64,000 nucleotides of DNA from Saururus chinensis (Eukaryota; Streptophyta; Magnoliopsida; Piperales; Saururaceae), in NCBI GenBank assembly GCA_035235625.1, contig CP141149.1, positions 36,387,753 through 36,451,752 on the forward strand, read 5' to 3'. Under the pieces are notes generated by a model, which saw only the letters and a list, made by a program, of their open reading frames with translations, did no database searches and was not told the origin of the DNA. The position numbers and the translations under genes were made by a program. How positions within the stretch are numbered: position 1 is the first letter of the stretch; each line of letters begins with the position of its first letter. This document shows, in pieces, positions 1 through 11,758 of this stretch.

Positions 1-20
1 CTTCTTCTTCTTCTTCTTCC
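1..20. repeat. (CTT)n microsatellite in the presumed 5' UTR
   Basis: The window opens in a CTT/pyrimidine run about 240 bp before the first gene's ATG. Such runs are common in plant core promoters and leaders, so it probably belongs to the 5' UTR or promoter of the glycosyltransferase gene. The true left edge lies outside the window. Confidence 0.6.
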
Positions 21-258
21 CCCCTCTCGCCTCTCTATCTCTATTCCCTCTCATCACTGTGCAACCTCCTTTATTTTTGTGGCTCCTTGATGAACTTAGC
101 TGGTGGTCCTGAAAGGAAACACTAACAACAACAAAGAAAAAAAGGTGATTTTCTGAAGATTTAGTAAACATTGATTGATTTGTCGCCTCTCATATCTTCG
201 TCTCCCAATCAAATAATACGCATTTTTTTTGTAAGAAAAAAGTTGTAGATTGCCATCA

Positions 259-3200
259 ATGTTGAAGCAAAAGAGTCTTCAGAAACACAAGTCTTTCAAA
301 CCATGGACGAGGAAGGTTTCCGCATCGCTTTTGTTGACCTTCTGTTTTGCAAGTTTGATGCTCATGCACACTCGCCATGGCAAGGATACCATGTTCCCGC
401 TCTTGTCTCACCGCTCCCTTCCCTCTCCCAAGCTGGCCTTTCTCTTCATTGCCCGCAATCGGCTTCCTCTTGATGCCGTCTGGGATACTTTCTTTCGGGT
501 ATGCTTCCAATTCCTCTGCACTCTCATTGCTGACCAATATCAGCTTCTTACTTCAATTGGCTGTTTATGCTTCAATTTTCCATCAATTTTAACAGAATAC
601 ATGAATTCTTTTCAAATTTTCGACTTCTAAATCTATAGTAATGATCGAGCGATTTGTGAACTCTCGATGACTTCTTGAGTCATCATAACCTTGTAACCGA
701 AATAAATTATAATATTATTTGTTACTACTATTGCACGTGGCTGCCTTCAGTTTCCAATAGCTCAATATGGTGACAAATTTACATAAAAGATTTTCTTTTT
801 TTCTCCTATGATTCGATGTTTATCTTCTTTACAACAATCAATTAAGAGTTTAACTGATAGTAATTTGAAAAATGGTACGTATCGCAAAGATTTTATTTTG
901 TTTATTTTTTCAATTTTTTGTTGTAGTTGATAGATACTGCTTTTGCAGGGACAGGAGGGTAAATTTTCAATTTTTGTCCACTCCAGACCCGGATTTCTGC
1001 TGAACCAAGCGACAACCAGATCTGTTTACTTCTATGGCAGACAACTCAATGATAGTGTACAGGTTTGTTCTTTTCCCCCTCAAAGGCGTATTGAGACGTG
1101 AAACCTTAGACATAGCTCGTGAGTAATGCTGCAGCATTCTGCAGTGGCAAACATTTTGCAGTTGCCACTTGTAGAAACTTGCATACGTTAGCCCTCAACG
1201 TGCATGATGCATGAGATCAAGAAAGTTTCAACTAACTTTATGGAGAATTACGTAAATTGTGTTCTCTTTTATGATGGAAAAGACCATTTGTTATAATCTT
1301 CTGATAGATTTTGTACTATCATCTTGATTCTGATAAGAGTCAAACATGGTATAGGATCCAGTATGACTATGATGATAAAAAAGAACAAAATTCACTCCTT
1401 ATCATTTGTTTGAAACCAAATAATCGTTCCATCTCTTGGCTATCATTTGGTACTATGCAGTGATTATGAATGTAAAAGGTTTTGGCATTTGATAAAAGTC
1501 ATTCGTAGGAGCTGGAGAAATATAAACCTAGATGCTGCTTTCATTTTTTTCTCAATATCAGAAGCTGTATTTTTGGAGCAAGTAACATGCATGCCGTGAA
1601 AGTTCGATCATGCTAGACTCTTCCAAATTAATCTTTTTCATCTCTTTAGATTGATACTTCTTAAGTCCCATATTAATAACTCCATTTGGAAAAATAGTGA
1701 TTTTTATTGAACGGTGGGACGGCCAACTAAGAGAATGGAAAATATCTTCTGAAACACTTTTTTAAGTACCCAACCACTTAAATTGAGCCAAATAGAGCTA
1801 TTAATATGGGACAATTTTTTTTTCCAAATGGAGCTATTAATATGGGATGGAGGGAGTATAATATAAAAAATCTTGATTAGAGCAGTATCTAACTTGAACG
1901 ATTTTTGGATTCTGAAGTTTTCACACTGAGGCACTTGTCTGTCATGTGTATGCTCCCTATGTGTCTTAGTATACTGGCTTCTTATTCTCATTTGCTTCAT
2001 ATTTAATACACGAATTTTTTTGGTATAGATAAATTATTATGAACAGTATATTACTCTTCGTGTTTCTTTTCCAGGTGGATTGGGGAGAGTCAAGCATGAT
2101 TGAAGCAGAGCGAATTTTGTTAAGAAATGCACTTAAAGATCCTTTTAATGAGCGTTTTGTTTTTGTCTCGGATAGGTGAGCTTTATGTTGATTCCTAATG
2201 ACTTACATTATATGAGGTTGATATGCACAAAAACACACGTACATTTATGTATCAATATATGTATAGAATGGGGCCAGGAAAAAAAGCAGGGGGGGGGGGG
2301 GGGGGAGACATGGTCCCACTTCAAAGGAAAATTCGAAATTTCAGTAAGTGCCCATGTGGTCCTACCTAAAATTTTTCAGCTCCCACCCTCCTCTGGCAGA
2401 GAGATCATTTCTTTTGTTGAATGCCCATGATCTTTATACTCCCTTCGTTCTATATTAATAGCTACATTTGGAGAAATAGTAGTTTTTTTTAATGGTGAAA
2501 CCCACATCTAAGAGAAATAAAAGTAAGTTGTTGATACTCTTTTTTAACATAAATTTAACAAAATTGAGCTATTAATATGGAACAAACTTGTTTGCTAAAT
2601 GGAGCTATTAATTTAGGACAGAGGGAGTATTAATTTTAAATTATGCATTTGGAACTTACTGTCATTCACCTGGTATTAATAATGTTGCCTTGTTAATGAA
2701 AGGTTTATATAACTGAAGCTATAAAAATCAACATGTAAAAGTTGCTGATATTAATAATCAAAATATATTATTTTGTGAAACAGCTATCTTTTTTTGGAAA
2801 TCAAAACTTTTGTTAACTATCTAGGACATGATATCGTTGGGTTTAGGATAATGAATGCTTCAGTTGACTGACACTCCTTTTCTGCGACATGCAGCTGTAT
2901 ACCATTATATAACTTCAGCTATGTTTACAATTACATCATGTCTACTTCATCAAGTTTTGTGGATAGGTATGTGTGCCTCATTTGTCTATTACTGCTCTTT
3001 CTACCTGTGCAGTATGAAATTTTCCAATGTTTGTGAAATTGTCGATAGGTTCTAATTGCATCTGGTCATGTAATACTGGAAGCAGCTTTGCCGATACAAA
3101 AGAGGGTCGTTATAATCCAAAAATGCATCCAGTTATCCCTGTCCAAAATTGGCGGAAAGGGTCTCAGGTGACAATATTTGGAATTTAATTTAGTGGCAAT

Positions 3201-6200
3201 ATAATAATTAAACAAAGATTATGCTGCTTAGTACTGGTATTACTCTGCATGCAAGGTTATTACTATACCTTCTTTTTCATTTTCTCAGTGGGCCGTTCTA
3301 ATCAGAAAGCATGCAGAAGTCGTCGTGGAAGATGATGAGGTGTACCGGATGTTTCAACATCATTGCAGGGTATGCACCTTATTGTTAAATGAATAGTATT
3401 CTGTAGTTGTATGTACAGATTTGGGACTAAAACAGCAATTGAAGGACATTTGTATGCTGTAAAGCTACAATGACACCATTCACAATCTATAACTTATCTT
3501 GTTTTTTCTATATGAGAAAAAAAAATGTTGGAAGTTCCCATTAGAGCATAATGGTATGTCCACTTTTCCACTTGAGGGAATTGCTAATAAAAAAATTTTA
3601 AGCCGTAACTTGACTGTGAATGAAATTTATAGGTCGATTAAATAGAATGATATTGTCATTTGTCTTTTGACTTTTATTTCCCATGAGACATATGTTTTAC
3701 TCAGTGAGTTGGTGTATGGAGAAGTTAAGCTGTTGTATTATATTTGTGAAAGTTTATGATGGCTTATTGACAACAACTGTAATCTTTTCAGCCATTCATG
3801 TTGACTTTTTAATAAATGATTGAACTCGGGATAGTTTTATGAAACTAATTAATTTATTCACTTGATGCAACTTGTATTTTGCGTTTTGAAGTATCTAATA
3901 CTTTTAACTATGAATTCTGCAGCGAAGATCATTACCAGAGTTTTGGAGGGAAAATCCTTTTGTAAGTCATTTTTTGCCCTTTTTTTTCTTGGTATTTTTT
4001 GCTTTATTAAAGACTAGCAAGATTGCACACACATTATGCATGTAAATTTATATTATATAAGAAAAAATAAAATAAATTGAAAATAAAGTATGTATTGAAT
4101 AAAGGTCTCCCTGGCATCCAATAATTACAATACATGCTTTCAAGATCATAATGATCATAAATTATGTTCACGTATAATTATAAGTACAATACTAACCCAT
4201 ATACACTAGTAGTAGGCAACTGCGAGTTCAAATCTTGTAGGATTAATATTAGGTCATAGGTTGGAGAAGACCATGGTTTCGAAGGACTTCGCACTATGGT
4301 GCGTGCCATTTATATTTATGACCAGTATGGTGGTGGCTCTCATTTGATAGAGCTCATCGAGAGTTTTCCAATAGCATTAAAAATGTGTGAATCCGAACAT
4401 GTGTAATACAGCTAAAAATGAAAAACATTATTATTGAGAAGCGTGTATAAGCGTGGGATCCACAAAAGAGTTTGAGAAAACATATTCATGTGGGATCTCA
4501 TTTGATAAAGCTCATTGAGAGCTTTCAAATGATACCAAGAAGACGCGAATTTGAGTTTAGGAGTGCAAGATATAACTTTAGGATTAGATTGAGTTTAAAA
4601 GATGGGTAAAATAGGGATTAAGGGTGAAAAACATAGGCATAATAGGTGGAAATTGTAAATGCTATCATCGCTCAACTTGCTTTATGTAGTAGTATGATTA
4701 TGATTGACAAAAAAAGACTTGTACTTTGACCTTGATTCTTGCATTATTTCAATGGTTAATGTAAGTGTCCATGTCTCTGTTTTTTACAGCCTGTAGATCC
4801 ATCAAAGGAACACAACTGCATACCAGATGAACATTATGTGCAAACATTACTAGCTGTAAGGCATTTTCCATGATCTCAAGTTCTCAACTGCTTATATATG
4901 ACAAAGCATCCCGGAGAATTATGACTGTTGTATAACTGCTGAAGCTCTGGACAGTGCTGTCGCTGTGGTATAGGTTTTTCATGTAGTTGTCCCATTGATT
5001 TTTAATTTTTTTTTTTTGTATTTTTTCACAAAATGAAAGTGAGAAGCCTCACAATACTGTTGTTGGATCGTATCTCAGTTATAGAGTGTAGATGAGATCA
5101 TTTGAATGGTCACAAGCTTGTTCAAATGCCTTATTATTATTTTAATCCCCATCTGTTATACTTATAGCTAATTCGTATATATAATGCCCAGCAAAAAGGA
5201 CTTGAAAGGGAAATTGTTCGAAGAACACTCACTCATACATCGTGGGATCTTTCTTCTTCTAAATACCGTGAGAGGCGTGGATGGCATCCAGTTGCTTATA
5301 AGCTTGCAGATGCTACACCAATCCTCATTCAAAATATTAAGGTATGCCAGTTGTTATTGTCATATGAAAGTTTAGTTTAAGGTGAAAATCATGTGTGTTT
5401 TCCTGCACAATATAATGTTGCTGGTGCTTATGTAGTCTGAAATGTTGAAACGTTTTCAAGTTAAACCAAGTTCGGTGGTATCAATCAGTTACGTGTTCTG
5501 TTTATGCATCTAAACTGTCCCAACATCTCGAAATGATTATGGCCATGCAAGTGGTAATCACTTCCAAATCCAAGATATATACAAAGCAGTTAATAATAGC
5601 TATTATTTACTTGCAGGCTATTGATAATGTGTACTATGAGACTGAATTTAGGAGAGAGTGGTGTAGCAGCAAAGGCAATCCATCTCCATGCTTTCTTTTT
5701 GCAAGGAAATTCACTAGGCCTGCTGCACTACATCTTCTAAACATGGTAAGCTCCTGCTTCTTTGAAGTCTTGACCAGCATGGTTTAGTGATTTTTTTAAG
5801 TTTTGGGGGGAGGGGGGGTGGGGAGGTTAGCAATTTAACATAAATACGGCAGCAATAAGAGGTAATTCAAAAGTGTGTAAATTTAGCACTTCCACTTGGG
5901 ATTTGGGTGGGTGGGGGAGTTCGGGGACCTTAAAAGTTGGTTCTATCCTTAAAAATTTTGGGATTTCTTTTTGATATTTTTTCCCTTTGTGCAATTCAGC
6001 TACTAACATTTAACTTCCAATGGATCTTGTAGTCTGTCTTCCATTTTCTCCCCTTAACTAGAATAAATGGGAGTTTTATGCGGTAACTGGTGTCGGAAAA
6101 ACACATGGCCTCCTGGACATTTTGCTAGTAATCACAAAACTGCTCAGGAGGGTCAAGGACCGGACACAGGTGTATACATCTGTGTTTGTCTCTCTGCTGA

Positions 6201-6686
6201 AATAACATGTCCGTTTCCTTAACCTTGTCTCAAGCAGTCTACCTGGACAAATGGTCAACAAGACAAGACTGGTAGTATTAGTGGTAGAGTGCTTTACACG
6301 AGACGAGAGGTATGGCACTTGCAATTGCTGAAAAAATTTGGCATTAGTGGCATAGGGCGAGGGTAGAGAGGTTGACATATATGTGGGGAAGGAACCTAGG
6401 AGAATACACCCTATGCTTGGTATGGTGACCATGAATTGGTGGGTCCTAAAGTTAAATTGATTGGAGCATTTCTGGATTATTAATACATTGCTTTTGGCCA
6501 TGTCTCCATTTTTTTAAAAGCAATTAGTCTTCTTTTTATTTTTATATAATTTTGTCTATTTTTAAATGAATTTTTTAATGTCACAGTGGAAGGTAGACCA
6601 TGTTAAGCCATATGGCAATTCATTCTGTGTTCCATTCTAATAAGATTTCGTTCTTTTGATACTGGCAGTCATTGGTGGGAGGTTAA
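259..6686 (+). CDS. Family-14 glycosyltransferase (core-2/I-branching, BC10-like), 11 exons
   Basis: Exons I can place: 259-498, 949-1062, 2075-2175, 2895-2966, 3086-3167, 3289-3369, 3923-3961, 4790-4855, 5192-5341, 5617-5745 and 6669-6686. All introns are GT-AG and the frame stays open to TAA, giving 363 aa, usual for the plant GT14/DUF266 (Branch) family. The first in-frame ATG is at 259; a TTG at 250 is not a likely start. A basic N-terminus is followed by one hydrophobic segment (about residues 20-36), as in a type II Golgi membrane protein. Family blocks in order are KLAFLFIARNRLPLD, FSIFVHSRPGF, DWGESSMIEAERILLRNAL, CIPLYNFSYVYNYIMS, FVDSFADTKEGRYNPKM, QNWRKGSQW, HNCIPDEHYVQTLLA, GWHPVAYKLADATP and NPSPCFLFARKFTRPAA. 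The family transfers sugars to glycoproteins or wall polymers and rice BC10 affects wall strength; the exact substrate here is unknown. The last exon codes only five residues (SLVGG). Introns 2 and 3 carry MITEs. Confidence 0.93.
1657..1856. mobile_element. Stowaway-like MITE in intron 2 of the GT14 gene
   Basis: About 200 bp flanked by TA (1655-1656 and 1857-1858). The right end is the clear ATGGAGGGAG terminus; the left end is degenerate (CTTCTTAAGTCCC). Subterminal blocks of the type CCATATTAATARCTCCATTTGG face each other at the ends, and a partial second copy lies just inside the right end. Terminal CTCCCTCCGT and TA duplications are typical of Tc1/mariner-derived Stowaway elements. No coding capacity. 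Confidence 0.75.
2289..2305. repeat. Run of 17 G
   Basis: An uninterrupted G homopolymer within intron 3 of the GT14 gene, shortly before a MITE. It is a likely length-variable and assembly-fragile site. Confidence 0.85.
2437..2627. mobile_element. Stowaway-like MITE in intron 3 of the GT14 gene
   Basis: A 191-bp element with TA on both sides (2435-2436, 2628-2629). Ends are CTCCCTTCGTTC on the left and GACAGAGGGAG on the right, with inverted AATAGCTACATTTGG / AAATGGAGCTATTAAT blocks inside. Same family as the copy in intron 2. Confidence 0.8.
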
Positions 6687-8751
6687 ATGAATATCTGGAA
6701 GGCCATTTCACTGACAGGTATGTCTGTTGTTGCCATTGCATTAATTGTACATACTTTTACATTAACGCGAAGTCGATTGCAATGATATTCAGTATCATGA
6801 TTTTATTATATTATAAGAATTAGTATTTATCATAAATCTGTGCATGCGTGTGGGTGCTTTCCTTAGTCAGAGGAATGGAAATTCAAAAAGTTGATTGACT
6901 GAAAAAGAAAGAATGAAACGGTTCTAATGTATGGCACATGATATTGAAGATTTCTCTCCTGCCTAATGCCAGACAAATGCACGTGGTCTTAAATCCTTTT
7001 TAGGTTTTCACTAGAAACCTCAACTGTTAAAAATGTGGCTTAATTTAACGATATAATAGGTCAAGCATGCAAGTATTTTTGAATTTGTTATGTTATGCCA
7101 ACATCTGGGAAGCGTTCATTAATCATTCTGATACCTAGTCAGGTACAAATTTTTAACTGCGGGCAACCTCTGAGGGGTTATATTGGCTCTACTGCCATGA
7201 GATACAGATTATCAAAAATTACTCAGAAATTTTACTGGCTTACCCCTTTGCAACATCTTCAACACCTCATACAAAGTGAAGCAGGTTGATTGGTTGATCA
7301 GCATGGCCAATAAATGAGTACGATCTTGTTTAATACAAGTATATCTGAAGCATTTTTTTCAGTTATACAGCAGATCAGCCCGTAGCTGAAGTTCTATTTG
7401 TACACGTAGTTTACTGGTATTCAAAACATGTGGGTATATGGTCTTTTTTATATTTCTCGGCACCGTTGGTTACACTACCTTGTGGAAATACTTCTAACTT
7501 GTAATATTAGTAAAAAGGGTACGCAAGCCCCGATAATAAATGAATAGATGACGTCCGTTGCAAGGGTCCTTAATCAAGTGCTTATTTTGTCATGTAAGCT
7601 CCACGTTGCTGCATCCTCATATCCCATTTTCCAATAAAAAATGTTTTCCTGACCAATTTTCATATCTAGATTGCACGACCAGTGACCATATGGAGGGGGA
7701 GAATATGAGAACCATTATATTCTGTTCCCAAGTTTCTCTCTCATTTCTGAGTGATGTGGTAACTTCCCAATATCTATTATTGTGAGCATCACAACTTTAG
7801 CAACTTCTTGCGGTAGTTAATTTCTCGTTACTTTCGCTCTCTGGGTATCAGATCCTTTCTGACGTCATTCCATCTTCTCCCTTACTCTCCTATGTAAAAT
7901 TGGACTTCATAAAATGCTGATTATCTACCCCAACGGATGTTCTCAATGCCTTCTTTGCGTTGTACACTTTATTTTAAGTGACTGTCTGTCTGTTTTAATT
8001 CCCCTTAGGCATCCTAGCCATAGCACTAGTGAAACTACTCGCATAAAATGCACATCCATCCGATTGTAATGTAATTTAACATGTCAATCAAATAATAAAA
8101 AAAACTTACCTGTCAATATTTGATTGATTGACACTCAACAACATCATAAAACCCAGAGAGGGTATTTGGAAACCGCACTTATTAACCACTTTTTGCCGCT
8201 TGTCGCGCGAAATGAGTTATTTGAATGCCTAGGTGTTTAATTTCTTATATTTGAAGTGCTTATTGCCTCTTATTCTCACCTCATGGGGAAGAAAATCTAT
8301 CTAATTAATACGGGATATGTGTTTTCAAACACTCTCAAAGCTCCCTAACACTTTTTTGTAAAAATAAAAATGAAACAAAAATGGCTAATGAGCTATGCCA
8401 AACACAACCATTTCATTAGCATGCCTAAAGCCAACTTGATCCATCCCATATTAATTGAAAAAGAAAATTATCTATTCTATTTAATCTTGCTCATACTAAT
8501 TAGTAGATAGATTAAAAAGAGTTAATAAATAGTCACTAAATCGTTTTTTAAATTTTACATTTTTTTCAAATGCGAATAGCTGATATGAGACAGATAGCGT
8601 AATATGTAAAATACCATACGCCAATATTCATCTCATTCCTTTTTATTGTTATGGTTTGTCCTGGGCCCCTGTCCCTCTTTACATTTATGGCTTGTATGCA
8701 TGTCCCTCTTCTTTATGAACTAATTTTGTTATTAGTACCAAAAAAAAAGGA

Positions 8752-8942
8752 TTCACTCTGTCCTAATTTAATGGCTCTATTTGGGGAAAAAATGTTCTAT
8801 ATTAAAAGCTCTATTTTATTAAATTTAAATAATTGAATACATATAAAAGAGAGTATCATATTTTTTCTCTTAGATATAGGTTTCATCATTCAATAAAAAC
8901 CGCTATTTTTTAAATAAAACTATTAATATAAAAGAGAGGGAG
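8752..8942. mobile_element. Stowaway-like MITE, degenerate left end
   Basis: The left end (about 8752, TTCACTCTGTCC) is diverged; the right end AAAGAGAGGGAG is followed by TA. The inner blocks TTTAATGGCTCTATTTGG and AAAACTATTAATATAAAA match the other copies in the window. Confidence 0.65.
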
Positions 8943-10441
8943 TATAAGAAGACGAACCGGAGCAAAAGCCACACTACAAGAGAACCATAAGGTTACATTT
9001 ACAATTGTCATCATCCTTTTGTAAGATGAACCCTATTCAAGTTTTCATTTCCTTCCGATGCTTTCCGGGATATGGAACACAAAAAAGCTCAGCAGTGGCA
9101 ATAGAAAAATGTCATGTTGCTGGACTTTTTAATAATGGAACGTCGTGTTATAATGAGGTCGTTGCCATCATGTTAGTTTACCTTTTCCTGTAAAACTGAT
9201 AAAGGAAAGATTACAATGTGAACTTGATCTTGGTCAATGGAACTCCACTATGAGCTTGAGTGCTCATCTTAGCCATGGAGGATAGCAGCCCGGCCAACTG
9301 ACATACACAGCCTAAAGTCCCGTGGAGTACGACTCCCATCGTGAGATATCAGGCGACCTAGCTGGAGTTCAATTGGAACACATTTTTGGTCTCACTAGCC
9401 TTCCGTCTTATCATGATTTTGACTTATCTTTTGATAATGTTAGTTGCGGAATTAGCTAGATGGGCATTTTGCAGTTCTTCTGGCTAGGCTAGTGGGCCTG
9501 GGATTCTGGCGTGCTACCGAAGGTGTGAATCTTTCTCGCGCACCTCTTGTAGATAGCTCTCTCGTTGAGGGAGACAAAAAAAGATCAAAGGCCACATGCT
9601 TACTCCCCACTAAACTGATGACCCGTCGCCATCTTCAGCACAAGTTGGCATCCCACTCGTGGAATGTTCATTGTGGCAGAGATCATGGACAACAAAAATA
9701 TAACATAAATATCTTCCCTCATTGTTTACTCAAGTATGCAAATTTTGTAATGTCCCTGCTCAAGAACATGACTAGCACGAGTGGGACTCAAATTGTTTAT
9801 CTTTACCAGCAGAGCAAACATGAACTTGGGAGAGAAATATACCGTCACACTTTGATGGAATAACCCTCAACTATTCTATTGCCAAAAAACACACTCAATT
9901 TGTCATATATGGATTTAAACAATGGAAATGTAAGGTGGAAATGAATTTCATCTACTTTAGAAAATGATGGAAATAAAGACGTTAATGGAGATTAAGACGT
10001 TGATTAATATTTACATGATTATGGGCAGAACGTGATAGAGAAGGAGCAAGTTCATAGGTATTGTAGAACAATATTATATACTTGGACGCCCGATTACAAA
10101 TTGGAATGCTGTCCAAAGTCAGCATTGCCGGTCGAGGACTCAGATCACACATGATATCTTTCTATTGCCTCTTCTCGTGTATTATTGTGGCTAATATTGT
10201 AGCAAATATTTCTACAGATGCTTGATGAAGCGCCAAATAAAAGTAGCAAGTTCCATAAGCACTTGTTACTTGTCAGTATGAAGTAAAGCTTTTCTTAGAA
10301 GTCGCAGTGACCATGATCAGAACTGCCCTTTTGTTGTCAACTTCTCTGTTGGGACATCTTGGTTTGTGAAATTATGTAGCAGTACTTAGCCAGTTACAAA
10401 CGTTAAACCATTCATAGGTAAGAGTCGTATCATAATATATA

Positions 10442-10545
10442 CTCCCTCCGTTTTATATCAGCTCCATTTGTTTGATTGTCAAAATTAACTAAAATTAATT
10501 TATTTTAAAAAATCAAATGGAGTTATTAATTTAAGACAGAGGGAG
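10442..10545. mobile_element. Short Stowaway-like MITE (104 bp)
   Basis: The best-preserved termini in the window: CTCCCTCCGTTTTATATC on the left and TTTAAGACAGAGGGAG on the right, flanked by TA on both sides. It is internally deleted relative to its ~190-bp relatives. Position is about 1.2 kb upstream of the neprosin gene. Confidence 0.82.
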
Positions 10546-11372
10546 TAAGTACCACATAAAGCCCCTGTTCGTTTTGGGACAAATGCTTTCGGGAAGTGAA
10601 GGCATCACCAATACCGTGCATCATAGGACAAAACCTTTAATCCATTTATAAGATAATTAATTGCGGCTTTACTAAGGATAGTTATTTTTGGACCTGTTTC
10701 TAAAAGTCTCTCTCCGTAAGTCTTGTCTCGCTTTCTCTTCAAGAGGCAGAGATCGAGTCATGACTTAGGAAGCATATAATTATTTTCCTATTCTTATAAT
10801 TATATATAGATTATTATACAAGAAGAAAACAAAATGAACTTTCAACCCAAATGAATCAACGACATTAAACTTTGAGCTATGGTGATTTGATGGCGAGCGA
10901 GTTCAGTAAGTTACTACGAGCCAACGGAACGAAAATCTATTCGGGCCATTTGCGAGACCTGAAGTGAAGAAAGTGTGTGAGAAAGTCTTTCGTCTTCTTT
11001 AATTAGAAACTCCACAAAAAACAATGAATTAACTTGAGCTAGCTCGCAGTCAAGCCAGATAACATCTAGATAGACGAGAAAGGAGGCAAGCAAAGAACCT
11101 TGTGACCTACCCAAGGCCAAATGTTGTTCTAATGCCCTCTCTCTAAAGAAAAGAATTCACTGAAACGAGCCTGATCAACTTCACTTGTAATTAACCCTCA
11201 GAATTCATGATAAATTTTTTTTTAAAAAAAAAATCCGTCCCTGCCGTGGAGTATATTGATTGCATTGCAATTCCTGCTTTCTTTTGCTTCCAAGACCTCC
11301 CAACCCCCATGAAAAGCAAAAAGGCAGGTCGGCGTGTTCTCACTCACTTCTTTGTTTTTCACGTCAACAAGT

Positions 11373-11385
11373 GTGTATATATAGA
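11373..11385 (+). promoter_or_regulatory. Possible TATA box of the neprosin gene
   Basis: TGTATATATAGAT lies about 375 bp before the chosen ATG. The distance would imply a long leader or a leader intron, so this is only a candidate; no better TATA element is seen nearer the start. Confidence 0.3.
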
Positions 11386-11758
11386 TAGATATTTGCCGTG
11401 CCTGTACCTGTGCCTGTGTGTGTGGAGCCTTAATACGGAAGTTGCGCCTTTCACACCAACCCTGCAGCTTCTTTTTCTTTTGCAGCTTAAACAAGAGGGG
11501 GCTAAAAAAAAGCATGTGACGTTGGGTTTGATATATTAATAATTGCCTGTGGGCGTAGGGACTGGTTCAAGCAGTTGACATCGATCGGGCCGGATCCAAT
11601 ACGGATGCTGTATGGATTTGTTTGGAAGAGAAGGCTCAGGGACAAAATCAAGGAGAAGCCCATGTTCTCCATCCTACCATCCTGGAACAACACAACTGCA
11701 TCGTACGCGACGAACACAAGCAGCTGACGCAGATAAAACACGCCAAAACTCCTCTAGC

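Larger units (their letters stand above)
6687..11758. other. Intergenic spacer, no convincing gene
   Basis: About 5 kb of AT-rich sequence between the glycosyltransferase stop and the neprosin start. It holds the 3' UTR of the first gene, two Stowaway-like MITEs and the neprosin promoter. Open frames at 7095-7289, 7558-7785, 9492-9863 and 10914-11120 are short and show no recognisable domain or splice continuation. I see no tRNA or structured RNA. Confidence 0.6.

Noticed and set aside
10914..11120. 68-codon minus ORF upstream of neprosin
   Set aside because: Short, no conserved motif, lies in the promoter region.
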